Shown here: piece after piece, positions 11,411 through 32,505 of the stretch
Numbering within the stretch: the stretch's first letter is position 1
How the letters are laid out: each line of letters opens with the position of its first letter
DNA from: Streptomyces viridosporus
GTDB taxonomy: Bacteria; Actinomycetota; Actinomycetes; Streptomycetales; Streptomycetaceae
Reading direction: 5' to 3'
DNA length: 36,927 nucleotides
Assembly: GCF_002078235.1 (NCBI RefSeq)
Contig: NZ_MSGP01000175.1
Location: forward strand, 1 to 36,927
Program-made: the position numbers and the translations under genes
The notes under the pieces: model-generated
The model's input: the letters and a program-made list of their open reading frames with translations, nothing else
The model's database searches: none
Told to the model about the DNA's origin: nothing

Positions 11411-11414
<4 letters not shown>
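6816..11414 (-). CDS. NRPS-PKS hybrid: C-A(Gly)-PCP-KS
   Basis: The start is taken as ATG 11414 because it overlaps the PKS-B stop (ATGA) and the next residues form a plausible docking helix; the frame is open further upstream only as antiphase to PKS-B. Length is 1532 aa. Order: N-terminal docking helix about 1-30; condensation domain about 40-470 with H168-H-M-I-T-D-G; adenylation domain about 490-985 with YTSGSTGRPKG and MYGPTETT; PCP about 995-1070 (Ser1032 in EAGFDSVGF); KS about 1100-1525 (C1268 in DTACSSSLVAIH, HGTGT, NIGH). Reading the ten specificity positions against GrsA by eye gives DILQLGMIWK, which I recognise as a glycine code. The protein therefore should add glycine to the polyketide from PKS-B. 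Its terminal KS accepts the glycyl chain, but the matching DH, KR and ACP are on PKS-C. The protein ends directly after the KS. Confidence 0.94.
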
Positions 11415-24466
<13,052 letters not shown>

Positions 24467-24490
24467 GTGTTCTCTCCCCGTGGTCGCAGC

Positions 24491-27400
24491 TCAGCGGTGG
24501 GAACGGTCGAGCGCGGGGGCCGCGACCGGCGTGACGGTGAGATCGAGGCGCGCCGACCGGACCGGTCTCGCGGCGGGGCGGACGGGCCTGGTACGGATCT
24601 CGGCACGGCGAGGCCAGTACCGGCGACGCCGGTACTCCGGTGGCGGGAGCGGAGCCCGGCCGGTCCCCTCGGGCGCGCCGGGGCCGAGTACGACGTGGGC
24701 GTTGGTGCCGCCGAATCCGAAAGCGCTGACCGCGACGCGGCTGCCGGCGGGCAGTTCGGTCGTGGTGCGCGCGGGGAAGAACGGTGACTCGGCGAACGCG
24801 AACCGAGGATTGGGCCGCTCGCAGTGCAGGGTCGGGACGATCAGCCCGTGCCGGAGCGTCTGCACGGCCTTGATGAATCCGGCGATCCCGGCCGCGCTGA
24901 GCAGGTGGCCCATCGAGCTCTTGACGCTGCCGATCCCGCAGTACTCCCGGTCACCGGTGTGCCGCCGGTAGACGGCGGTCAGCGCCTGCAACTCGATCGG
25001 GTCGCCGATCATCGTGCCGGTGCCGTGCGCCTCGACATATCCGATGGTGCGCGCGTCGATGCCGCCGCGGGCGAGCACATCGGTGATCAGCGCCCGCTGG
25101 GCGTGCCCGTTCGGGGTGGTGTGGCCCATCGTGCGGCCGTCGTTGTTGACACCGGACGCTTCGATGACCGCGAGGATGCGGTCGCCGTCGCGTTCGGCGT
25201 CGTCGAGACGCTTCAGCATCACCAGCCCGGCGCCCTCTCCCGGGACGAAGCCGTCGGCGGACTCGTCGAAAGTACGGCAGCGTCCGGTGGGTGACAGCGC
25301 CTTGCCGGCGCTGAGCATCAGATATGGCTCTTCGTCCAGCAGCAGGTCCACGCCGCCGGCCAGCGCCATCTCGGACTCGCCCAGCATCAGGCTCTGCGCC
25401 GCCAGGTGCACGCTGACCAGCGCCGACGAGCACGCGCTGTCGACCACGAGGTTCGGCCCGGCGAGGTCGAGGAAGTGCGACACGTGCGCCGCGATGTAGT
25501 TCTGGTTGATCCCGACGATGGACTCGCGGGTCAGCGGCCGCAGGTATTCGCGGTGGTTGCCGGTCCGGCCGCCAACGAAGACGCCGACCCGGCGGCCGCG
25601 CAACTCCTCGTCGGTGTACCCGGCGTCGTGGACGCATTCGACGGCGACCTCCAGCGTCTTGCGCACCAGGGGGTCGAGCTGCCGTGCCGTCTCGTCGTCG
25701 AAGCCGAAGTAGCCCGGGTCGAACAGGGCGGCGTCGTCGAGGAAGCCGCCCCACCGGCTCTGGCTGAACCCGGGGCCGCCGTCCGGCCGGTAGAGCGCCG
25801 TGGTGTCCCACCGGTCCGCCGGCACGTCGCCGACCATGTCCCGCCCGGCGAGCAGTGCCTGCCACAGCTGTCCCGGGTCGGCGGCGCCGGGTAGCCGGCA
25901 GCCCATCCCGATGACCGCGATCCGCATCGGCACGCCGTCCGCGGCGGGCGTTCGCGCCGGCGCCGCGGACGCCACCGGGCCGGTGGCCGGGGCGCGCACC
26001 CCTCCGTCGGTGAGCGCGGCGGCGAGCCGGGCCAGTGTCGGATGCTCCTGGAGCAGGCTGGGATCCACGACGTCTCCGAGCGCCGCCTCGAGATCGCGGA
26101 CCAGCTCTGCCATCAGCAACGAGTCCACGCCGAGGTCGACGAGGTTGGTGTCGGGCCGCAGCAGGGACCGATCGGTGCGGGTGGTCCGGGCCACCACGTC
26201 GGCCAGCCAGTCGATGTTGTCCGGCTCCGGCCCGTCCTCCGGAGCGGTGACCGGCGCCGGGGCCGCCTCGGGGGCACGCCGGGGCGCCCGGAACAGGTCG
26301 TCGGCCGGCACCGTCGTCCGGCGAGTCAGGCAGGGAAGCAGAACCGGCTCGCCCGGCACCCGCAGCGCCAGGTCGAGCAGTCGCAGCGCGTCGGTCTCCG
26401 CCAGGTCGGGGATGCCCAGCTCGGTCCCGGCGCTGGTACGCCGCTCGCCCATCCCGACGTCCCGCCAGAGCGGCCACCGCAGCGACCGGACCACGCACCC
26501 GGGCTCTTCCGCGTGCGCCTCGGCGAAGTCGTCGAGGACGTTGTTGGCCGCGGCGTAGTCCAGATAGCCCCCGGCCAGCCGCGGCGACCCGGCCGCGATC
26601 GAGGAGAACAACACCATGAGCCGCGGCAAACGGCTGCCGAACGCCGCCCACAGTGTCTCGACGGCGAGCTTGGGCCGCAGCACGTCATCGATCTCGCCGG
26701 CCGTCTTGGCCAGGAACGACCGGGGCTGGTGCATGACCCCCGCGCAGTGGAAGACCGCCGCGATCCCGTCGGTACGGCTTCGATGTCGGTTGACCAGTCG
26801 GCGCAGCGTGACCACGTCGTTCAGCGCATGTGTGTGGACGGAAAGCTTCACGTCCCGGTCGGCGAGGGCCAGCAGGGCGGTGAGGCGCGCGCGCAGCAGC
26901 GGGTCGGTCGACGGCTCGGCGACCAGGGACGCCCAACGGTTGCGGGCAGGCAGCTCGGAGCGGCCGATCAGGACGAGGTGCCGCGCGCCCCGGTCGACCA
27001 GGTGCTCGGCGAGGCGCAGGCCGATTCCGCCGACGCCCCCGGTGATCAGAACGGCGCCCCGGTCCAGACCGGTCAGCGAGTCGAAGTCGCCGGGCTGGGC
27101 GAACCCGACCACGCGGCGCCGCCGCCGGGAGCCGGCGTACCGGATCTCGGTCTCCTGGTCGTCGGCCGTGCTCTCGGCCGCGACCGCGGCGGCCAGGTCC
27201 GCAAAGTCACCGTCGACCCGGACGGTGCGGGAGACCACCGTGGGCAGTTCTCCGGAGACGGCGCGGTAGAAGCCGGCCAGCGCCGAGCGGCGGGCGCCGC
27301 TGACGTGCAGGCAGCGCAGGCCGGTACGCGGATGCCGGCCGAGCACTTGGCGCAGCACCTCGATCCGCTCGGTGACCAGCGCGCCCGGTTCGCTCCAGTC

Positions 27401-30400
27401 GACCAGATCGGCGACGCCGACCAGGCCCGGGACGGCGGGCAGCGGATCGCCGGGGCGATGCGCGAGGGCGTCGTCGCCGAACAGCGTCGGCGCCAGGTTC
27501 GGGTCCGTCGTGAGGACCAGGAAGCGCCCGCGCTGAGCCGACGCGGGTGGCGGCGCGTCCTGCCAGGCCGCGGTGAGGAACTGAGGGGCGGCGGTGGGCG
27601 CCGCCCAGTGCTGGTCCCGGCGGAACGGGTAGGTCGGCAGCGACACGATGGGGGCGGCCAGCACCGGGCCCTCGATCCCGGCGTCGCCGGTGAGCGGCTC
27701 GGCGTCGACGGCGGCGGCCAGAGCGTCCGCGAGTTCGCCGAGGTCGGCCGCCGTGACGGTGACGCGGCAGGCCAGCGTGGCGCGGCCGGTGCTCATCGTC
27801 CGAGCGATCGAGGCAAGCGGGGGCGCTTGCGGTGACCGCACCACGTTCAACAGCGCGACAAGCGCGTCCCGCAGGGCCTGCGGGGCGCGGGCCGACACCG
27901 GCACCGCCACCCGGCCGGTCGGCGGCGCCTCGGCGGCGGGCGGTGCCTCCTCCAGGACCACGTGCGCGTTCGTGCCGCCCATGCCGAACGAGCTGACCCC
28001 GGCCCGGCGGGGGCCGCCGCCGGGCGGCGGCTCCCATGCGGCATGTTCCAGCTGCAGCCGTAGCGGCGACCCGGACAGGTTGATCATGCGGTTCGTCCGG
28101 CGCACATTGCGGGTGGCCGGCAGGGTCCGGTGGCGCATCGCGAGAATGACTTTGATCATTCCGGCGATACCGGCGGCGGCCTCCAGATGACCGATGTTGG
28201 TCTTGATGGATCCGATGCCGCAGTGCGGCGCGTCCGGCATCGGGTGCTGACTTTGGGCGTACAGCCGGCGGAACGCCGCCACCATGGCCGACACCTCGAT
28301 CGGGTCGCCCAGCCGGGTACCGGTGCCGTGCGCCTCGATGTAGCCGACGGTGGTGGGGTCGACGCCCGCCGTGGTGTACGCGCTGACCAGCAGGTCGGCC
28401 TGGGCTTCCGGGTTGGGCGCGGTGAACGACTGCGCCTGCCCGCCGTGGTTGACCGCCACCTCGCGGATGACCGCGTGCACCTGGTCGCCATCGGCGAGCG
28501 CCCGGTCGAGGGGTTTGAGCAGCAACGCGCATGCCCCCTCGCCGCGGACGTAGCCGTCGGCGCCGTCGTCGAACGTGTGGCAGCGTCCGCGTGGGCTCAG
28601 CACTCCGGCCCGCTGGTACGCCGCGTGCCGTCCCGGGTCGCACAGCACGTTCACGCCGCCCGCGAAGGCCTGGTCGCATTCTCCGGCCCGCAGCGCCGCG
28701 ATGGCCTGGGCGACCGCGACCAGCGACGACGAGCAGAGTGTGTCCACGGTGACGCTCGGGCCGCGCAGGCCCAGGGCGTACGAGACCCGGTTGGCCACCA
28801 GCGACGGGGAGACCGCGACGCTCAAGTGCGGTTCGTCGCGACCGGCGTGCTCGGCCAGAACGGTGGCGTAGTCGGAGTGGCACACCCCGGTGTAGACGCC
28901 GGTCAGGCTGCCCGCCAGCGTGGTGGGATCCTGTCCGGCGTCCTCGGCCGTCGCCCAGGCCACCTCAAGCATGAGTCGCTGCTGGGGATCCATCAGCGCA
29001 GCCTCGCGAGGGCTGACGGCGAAGAATTCGTGGTCGAAGCGGCGAATGTCGTCGAGCAGCGCCGCTCGTCCCACCAGATCCGGGTATGCGGCGGTGTCCC
29101 AGCGGTCGATCGGGATGTCGCGGATCGCGTCCTCGTCGCGGCCGAGCAGGTCCCACAGCTCACCCACGCTGTCCGCCCCGGGGAAACGTCCGGCCATGCC
29201 GATCACCGCGATCGGCGCCGAGGCGTCCGGCTTCGGTGCGGCCGTGGCGGCGACCGGTCGGGGCTCGCGGTCTTCGCCGCGGATCACCCGCGCCATGGCG
29301 GCGGCGGTGAAGGCCTGGAACATGGCGCTGGGATCGATCTGCAGGCCGTGTTCGTCGTGGGCCAGCGCCACGACCTCGGCCAGCGCGACGCTGTCCAGGC
29401 CGTACCGGCGCAGGTCGTCGTCGGCGGTCAGGGAGCCGGCGAGCCGACCCAGCGCCCGTTCCAGCAGAGGCAGCAGCACCGCGTCCAGGTCGTCGGTCAC
29501 GGGCGCCGGGTCCGGCGGTGCCGTCGCGGCGCGGGTGGTGACGGCGTCACCCCAGAGTCCGCCGAACACGCTGGGCCCGCGCAGTGCCTTGACCGTCTCG
29601 ATCCGGGCCAGCGGCCTGTTGTCCCCCTCCCGCAGCAACGTCGAGGTCAGCACCGCCCGGTGACCGTCCTCCAGGCGCAGGTCGTCGAGCCGGTATCGCA
29701 CGGTGTCCTCGGCGCCACAGTTCGCCAGATACACGACGTCGCGGCTGACGGTGGCGGCCGCGGTGGCCCACTCGCCGCCCGGCGCCAGCGAGTGCAGGTA
29801 CCGGCGCTCGCCGTGGTCGTTGATATGCGGGTAAGAGGCGAAGTAGAGCAGGCCGAGGGCGTTGACGTCGACGACCGGGTTGAGCTCGTAACGCTCGGTG
29901 TGCAGCCCGGGACCGTCCATGTGGCGCCCGCTCTGAGCCTGGAAGTCGTGCAGGAAGGCCAGCTGGTCGGCGTCCGGCTCACGGGCCGACAGGCAGCCGG
30001 GGAGCTGTGGCACGCCGGGAACCAGCCAGTTACGGTCCGAGCGGCGGACGAAAACGGTGAGCAGCCGGACGTCGACGTGTGCCGTACCGGTGGCGAACCG
30101 GATGTCGGACAGGAACCGCCGGTCGTCCAGTCTGATCAGTTCACCGCTCATCTCGCCTTCGTCGAGCTCGGCGAAAGAGGCGAGCGAGGCGCTCGCGGTG
30201 TGCCGGACCCGGACGAAGGCCGGGAGTAACCGGGTGCCGTCGGCGTCGGCGAGTTTGTTGACCGAGGTGCCGAAGTACTCACCGATCAACGACCAGTGCA
30301 GGTCGCCGGACTCACGTAACAGCCAGTTTTCGGAGAGGCCACCGGTGGCGAGCGTCGGCAGGCCCAGAACGACGTGCCGGGCGGTCACGAGGCAGAACCG

Positions 30401-30457
30401 GAGGGGTGGTGACCGGGGAGCCGCGCGCAGCCCTGCTGCCGCCTGTCTGGCCCCCAT
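24491..30457 (-). CDS. Loading trans-AT PKS, PKS-A: LnmK-like acyltransferase/decarboxylase-ACP-KS-KR-ACP-KS
   Basis: This is the first protein of the assembly line, 1988 aa. Residues about 27-310 resemble the LnmK family (bifunctional acyltransferase/decarboxylase of leinamycin biosynthesis): GGLSENWLLRESGDLHW, LGLLYFASYPHIND and SRDVVYLANC are the visible signatures. LnmK converts methylmalonyl-CoA to propionyl-ACP, so this domain probably makes the starter. Then come ACP about 325-395 (Ser356 in YGLDSVAL), KS about 412-835 (C575 in DTLCSSS), KR about 975-1370 (Y1301 in LDYAAAN), ACP about 1410-1480 (Ser1446) and KS about 1508-1925 (C1676 in DSACSSA). It ends with an Arg-rich tail after the last KS, whose DH partner starts PKS-B. 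The start is uncertain: ATG 30457 is the first ATG or GTG seen in the frame but lacks a clear Shine-Dalgarno; GTG 30388 (residue 24), nearer the conserved region, also lacks one. TTA codons at Leu47 and Leu77. Confidence 0.93.
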   Translation of the reverse strand: MGARQAAAGLRAAPRSPPLRFCLVTARHVVLGLPTLATGGLSENWLLRESGDLHWSLIGEYFGTSVNKLADADGTRLLPAFVRVRHTASASLASFAELDEGEMSGELIRLDDRRFLSDIRFATGTAHVDVRLLTVFVRRSDRNWLVPGVPQLPGCLSAREPDADQLAFLHDFQAQSGRHMDGPGLHTERYELNPVVDVNALGLLYFASYPHINDHGERRYLHSLAPGGEWATAAATVSRDVVYLANCGAEDTVRYRLDDLRLEDGHRAVLTSTLLREGDNRPLARIETVKALRGPSVFGGLWGDAVTTRAATAPPDPAPVTDDLDAVLLPLLERALGRLAGSLTADDDLRRYGLDSVALAEVVALAHDEHGLQIDPSAMFQAFTAAAMARVIRGEDREPRPVAATAAPKPDASAPIAVIGMAGRFPGADSVGELWDLLGRDEDAIRDIPIDRWDTAAYPDLVGRAALLDDIRRFDHEFFAVSPREAALMDPQQRLMLEVAWATAEDAGQDPTTLAGSLTGVYTGVCHSDYATVLAEHAGRDEPHLSVAVSPSLVANRVSYALGLRGPSVTVDTLCSSSLVAVAQAIAALRAGECDQAFAGGVNVLCDPGRHAAYQRAGVLSPRGRCHTFDDGADGYVRGEGACALLLKPLDRALADGDQVHAVIREVAVNHGGQAQSFTAPNPEAQADLLVSAYTTAGVDPTTVGYIEAHGTGTRLGDPIEVSAMVAAFRRLYAQSQHPMPDAPHCGIGSIKTNIGHLEAAAGIAGMIKVILAMRHRTLPATRNVRRTNRMINLSGSPLRLQLEHAAWEPPPGGGPRRAGVSSFGMGGTNAHVVLEEAPPAAEAPPTGRVAVPVSARAPQALRDALVALLNVVRSPQAPPLASIARTMSTGRATLACRVTVTAADLGELADALAAAVDAEPLTGDAGIEGPVLAAPIVSLPTYPFRRDQHWAAPTAAPQFLTAAWQDAPPPASAQRGRFLVLTTDPNLAPTLFGDDALAHRPGDPLPAVPGLVGVADLVDWSEPGALVTERIEVLRQVLGRHPRTGLRCLHVSGARRSALAGFYRAVSGELPTVVSRTVRVDGDFADLAAAVAAESTADDQETEIRYAGSRRRRRVVGFAQPGDFDSLTGLDRGAVLITGGVGGIGLRLAEHLVDRGARHLVLIGRSELPARNRWASLVAEPSTDPLLRARLTALLALADRDVKLSVHTHALNDVVTLRRLVNRHRSRTDGIAAVFHCAGVMHQPRSFLAKTAGEIDDVLRPKLAVETLWAAFGSRLPRLMVLFSSIAAGSPRLAGGYLDYAAANNVLDDFAEAHAEEPGCVVRSLRWPLWRDVGMGERRTSAGTELGIPDLAETDALRLLDLALRVPGEPVLLPCLTRRTTVPADDLFRAPRRAPEAAPAPVTAPEDGPEPDNIDWLADVVARTTRTDRSLLRPDTNLVDLGVDSLLMAELVRDLEAALGDVVDPSLLQEHPTLARLAAALTDGGVRAPATGPVASAAPARTPAADGVPMRIAVIGMGCRLPGAADPGQLWQALLAGRDMVGDVPADRWDTTALYRPDGGPGFSQSRWGGFLDDAALFDPGYFGFDDETARQLDPLVRKTLEVAVECVHDAGYTDEELRGRRVGVFVGGRTGNHREYLRPLTRESIVGINQNYIAAHVSHFLDLAGPNLVVDSACSSALVSVHLAAQSLMLGESEMALAGGVDLLLDEEPYLMLSAGKALSPTGRCRTFDESADGFVPGEGAGLVMLKRLDDAERDGDRILAVIEASGVNNDGRTMGHTTPNGHAQRALITDVLARGGIDARTIGYVEAHGTGTMIGDPIELQALTAVYRRHTGDREYCGIGSVKSSMGHLLSAAGIAGFIKAVQTLRHGLIVPTLHCERPNPRFAFAESPFFPARTTTELPAGSRVAVSAFGFGGTNAHVVLGPGAPEGTGRAPLPPPEYRRRRYWPRRAEIRTRPVRPAARPVRSARLDLTVTPVAAPALDRSHR

Positions 30458-30705
30458 ATTCGGTGATATAACGGGCCAGAACTCACACTCATCTGCATCA
30501 GGAAACTCCCCCGTGTCATCCGTTGCATGCTGAACGTAACCCAGTAGATCACTCCCGTCTACAGCGCCTTGTGGTCACTTTTCGCCTTACTGAGCGTGAC
30601 CGACTGCCGCTCAAGGAACGGGGCAAGACGGTCATTCGTGCAGCACACACCGAACAGTGCCGGGGCCCCCACCACCCACCTCGTGAGTCGAATTCGGAGG
30701 ATGCA
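30458..30705. promoter_or_regulatory. Divergent intergenic region between the PKS operon and the PPTase
   Basis: About 250 bp separate the leftward PKS operon from the rightward PPTase unit. This is the only sizeable gap at the start of the megasynthase operon, so promoters for both directions most likely lie here. I could not pick a convincing -10/-35 pair by eye and saw no long inverted repeat. An in-frame open stretch reaches into it from the right (30523 onward), but only its last 18 codons have a good ribosome-binding site. Confidence 0.45.
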
Positions 30706-30759
30706 GTGGACAAGATTTGCGACATTCGTAACACCGAGCAAGCGGGTGGTCACTCGTGA
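30706..30759 (+). CDS. Possible 17-residue leader ORF coupled to the PPTase
   Basis: A GTG at 30706 follows a strong ribosome-binding site (GGAGG at 30697-30701 with a 4-5 base gap) and opens a 17-codon frame, MDKICDIRNTEQAGGHS. Its TGA (30757-30759) overlaps the GTG start of the PPTase as GTGA. The PPTase start itself has only a weak purine stretch (GGGTGG), so translational coupling through this ORF would explain its expression. No homologue is recognised. The alternative is that this ribosome-binding site marks a leader sequence without a functional peptide. The ATG at 30701 sits on the ribosome-binding site and is not a credible start. Confidence 0.4.
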   Translation: MDKICDIRNTEQAGGHS

Positions 30760-31490
30760 TCACCGGAGCCGCCGACACCGGATTGCTGAACGCCCTCCTT
30801 CCATCCGGTGTCGCCGTTTCAGAGCTGTTCACCGACCCACTGCACATCGACCTGCACCCGCAGGAGGCGGCCGTCGTGGCCCGCGCAGTCGACAAGCGCC
30901 GCCGCGAGTTCGCCGCCGTCCGTCTCTGCGCACGCACCGCGCTGAGACGGATTGGAGTGACCCCCGGACCGATCCTGCCGGGCCCCAAGGGTGCACCCCA
31001 GTGGCCGGACGGAGTGATCGGCAGCATGACGCACTGTGACGGCTACCGAGCGGCGGCGGTAGCTCATCGCGATACCTTCGCCTCGATCGGGATCGACGCC
31101 GAGCCGCACGCCACTCTGCCCGACGGCGTGGAAAAGCTGACCGCGCTGCCCGAGGAGCGAATGACCCTGACCCGGCTGGCCATCACCCACCCTCGCGTCC
31201 ACTGGGACCGGCTGCTGTTCAGCGCGAAAGAGAGCGTTTACAAAGCGTGGTTTCCATTGACCGGTCGCTGGCTGGACTTCACGGAATGCATCATCACGCC
31301 CGATCCGGAACGTCACACCTTCACGGCCGACCTGACCGTGCCCGGACCGGTCGTCGCCGGAGACCGGATCAGCCGGTTCACCGGACGCTGGCACGCCGGG
31401 GGTGACACTCGACATGTCATCACCGCCGTCACCGTGCCGTGGCCCAGGGCGGTTGCACGTTCCGGGGGCGTGCGGCTGGTCGGGGTGTGA
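30756..31490 (+). CDS. 4'-phosphopantetheinyl transferase (Sfp/PptT type)
   Basis: This 244-aa enzyme should transfer phosphopantetheine from coenzyme A to the carrier-domain serines of the neighbouring PKS and NRPS proteins. Family motifs are clear: GSMTHCDGYRAAAV at residues 89-102, the metal-binding IGIDAEPH at 111-118 (D114, E116), and FSAKESVYKAWFP at 155-167 (K158, E159, K163). The N-terminal half has the RRREF stretch near residue 50 typical of the PptT/EntD branch. The start is GTG 30756, which overlaps the stop of the small upstream ORF. It is transcribed divergently from the PKS operon. The CRISPR array begins 44 bp after its stop. Activation of the adjacent megasynthases is an inference from position; it could also serve other clusters in the genome. 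Confidence 0.93.
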   Translation: MITGAADTGLLNALLPSGVAVSELFTDPLHIDLHPQEAAVVARAVDKRRREFAAVRLCARTALRRIGVTPGPILPGPKGAPQWPDGVIGSMTHCDGYRAAAVAHRDTFASIGIDAEPHATLPDGVEKLTALPEERMTLTRLAITHPRVHWDRLLFSAKESVYKAWFPLTGRWLDFTECIITPDPERHTFTADLTVPGPVVAGDRISRFTGRWHAGGDTRHVITAVTVPWPRAVARSGGVRLVGV

Positions 31491-31534
31491 CCGGTTGGGG
31501 TGCATAACGGGGGGAGCGCTCGGCGTCGTACTCG
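31491..31534 (+). other. Very short leader-side flank of the CRISPR array
   Basis: Only 44 bp lie between the PPTase stop codon and the first repeat, and this piece is GC-rich. It holds no further recognisable repeat one period upstream. A conventional leader with promoter and integration signals would have to overlap the 3' end of the PPTase gene. Confidence 0.5.
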
Positions 31535-31927
31535 CTGCCCCCCGCATCCGCGGGGATGGTCCCCACTTCGCGGAGCTGTTCCGCTCTGCTCTGGACTGCT
31601 CCCCGCATCCGCGGGGATGGTCCCCCCGACGCGCGCCCCGACGTGGTGCTGTGCGGCTGCTCCCGGCACCCGCGGGGATGGTCCCGCACCTACGACAAGC
31701 GCGAGAGGAAGTGGCGTCTGCTCCCCGCACCCGCGGGGATGGTCCCGTCGCCCAGATGATTGCCCTGCGTGCCGTCGGCTGCTCCCCGCCCGCGGGGATG
31801 GTCCCCCGTCCGCCGTGCTCACCACCGTCACCGGCGACTGCTCCCCGCACCCGCGGGGATGGTCCCAACTGCGGCATCTCCTTCGGCAAGGAGTCGGACT
31901 GCTCCCCGCATTCACGGGGGTGTTCTG
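31535..31927 (+). CRISPR. CRISPR array, type I-E-like, 7 repeats and 6 spacers
   Basis: Repeats lie at 31535-31563, 31596-31624, 31657-31685, 31718-31746, 31779-31805, 31838-31866 and 31899-31927. All six spacers between them are exactly 32 nt, giving a 61-bp period. The 29-nt repeat starts CTGCTCCCCG and ends GGGGATGGTCCC; its CCCCG...CGGGG palindrome and length match type I-E repeats of actinomycetes. Aligned to the E. coli I-E repeat, transcription runs on the plus strand with a 5' handle ATGGTCCC. The last repeat is strongly degenerate, as expected at the trailer end. Repeat 1 has two substitutions, repeat 3 has one (CCCGG for CCCCG) and repeat 5 lacks two bases. No cas gene is seen in the window. 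Confidence 0.97.
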
Positions 31928-31945
31928 CAGTTGGCGGGCGCGCGT

Positions 31946-32022
31946 TGCGCAGTTGGTGGTCTTGCCGGGGGTGTGGCTGCGCAATTGCTGCGCGTTCGGC
32001 TGCGCAATTGCCTGCGCAGTGC
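31946..32022. repeat. Cluster of TGCGCAATTG-like motifs
   Basis: TGCGCAGTTG is at 31946-31955, TGCGCAATTG at 31978-31987 and 32001-32010, and TGCGCAGTGC at 32013-32022. The two exact copies share a 14-bp unit GGCTGCGCAATTGC (31975-31988, 31998-32011) whose core GCAATTGC is palindromic, with start points 23 bp apart. Similar but weaker motifs occur near 32160. The cluster could bind a regulator or replication protein, but nothing here proves a function. Confidence 0.5.
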
Positions 32023-32117
32023 TGTGGCCTGCGGTGGTGGGGTCCGTGGTCGGGGTTCTGGTGTCCGTGGTCGAGGGCTGCGTGATGCCTGGCCACGATC
32101 CTGACCACGGCTCTGAC

Positions 32118-32146
32118 GGTGGTGGTCAGGGGTGCCGGGTATGCAT
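32118..32146. repeat. 29-bp direct repeat, copy 1
   Basis: This unit beginning GGTGGTGGTCAGGG matches 32506-32534 at 27 of 29 positions, 388 bp away in the same orientation. On the minus strand both copies read ATG CAy ACC CGG CAy CCC TGA. Confidence 0.75.
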
Positions 32147-32505
32147 TTCGGTGCGTCGGTGCGCAATGGGTTGGGGGCTGCGTAATCCGCCGTCCTGGTG
32201 TGCGCGGTGTGCTGGTCTGCGTGGTTGGGTTTGTGGCGGTTCGTGGTCGAGTATGGGGCTGCTTCTACGGTGGGGTGGTGGCGTGTGGCCTTGCCAGGTC
32301 TTGTCCGTCACCGCCTTGCCGTGTTCCCGCCGGCACCCGGACGTCTGCCACCTCGTCCAGCCGCCCGTCCTGTTATCCCGCCTCGTGCTCCGCATGCCTG
32401 CGGGCGGCGGCATGGTGTCCCGCCGCCCGCCGGGCTTCCCCTGCCGTGCGCTCGACGGCTGCGCAGTGTCTGTGCATGGCGTTGGCCTGCTGTGGTCGGG
32501 CCCAT

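Noticed and set aside
31474-31502. Possible extra CRISPR repeat one period upstream of repeat 1
   Set aside because: The sequence at the expected position is the end of the PPTase gene and does not resemble the repeat.
31313-32108. Proteins with repeated HPRGCGEQ/HPRGWSP-like peptides on both strands across 31500-31930
   Set aside because: These are translations of the CRISPR repeats and not genes.
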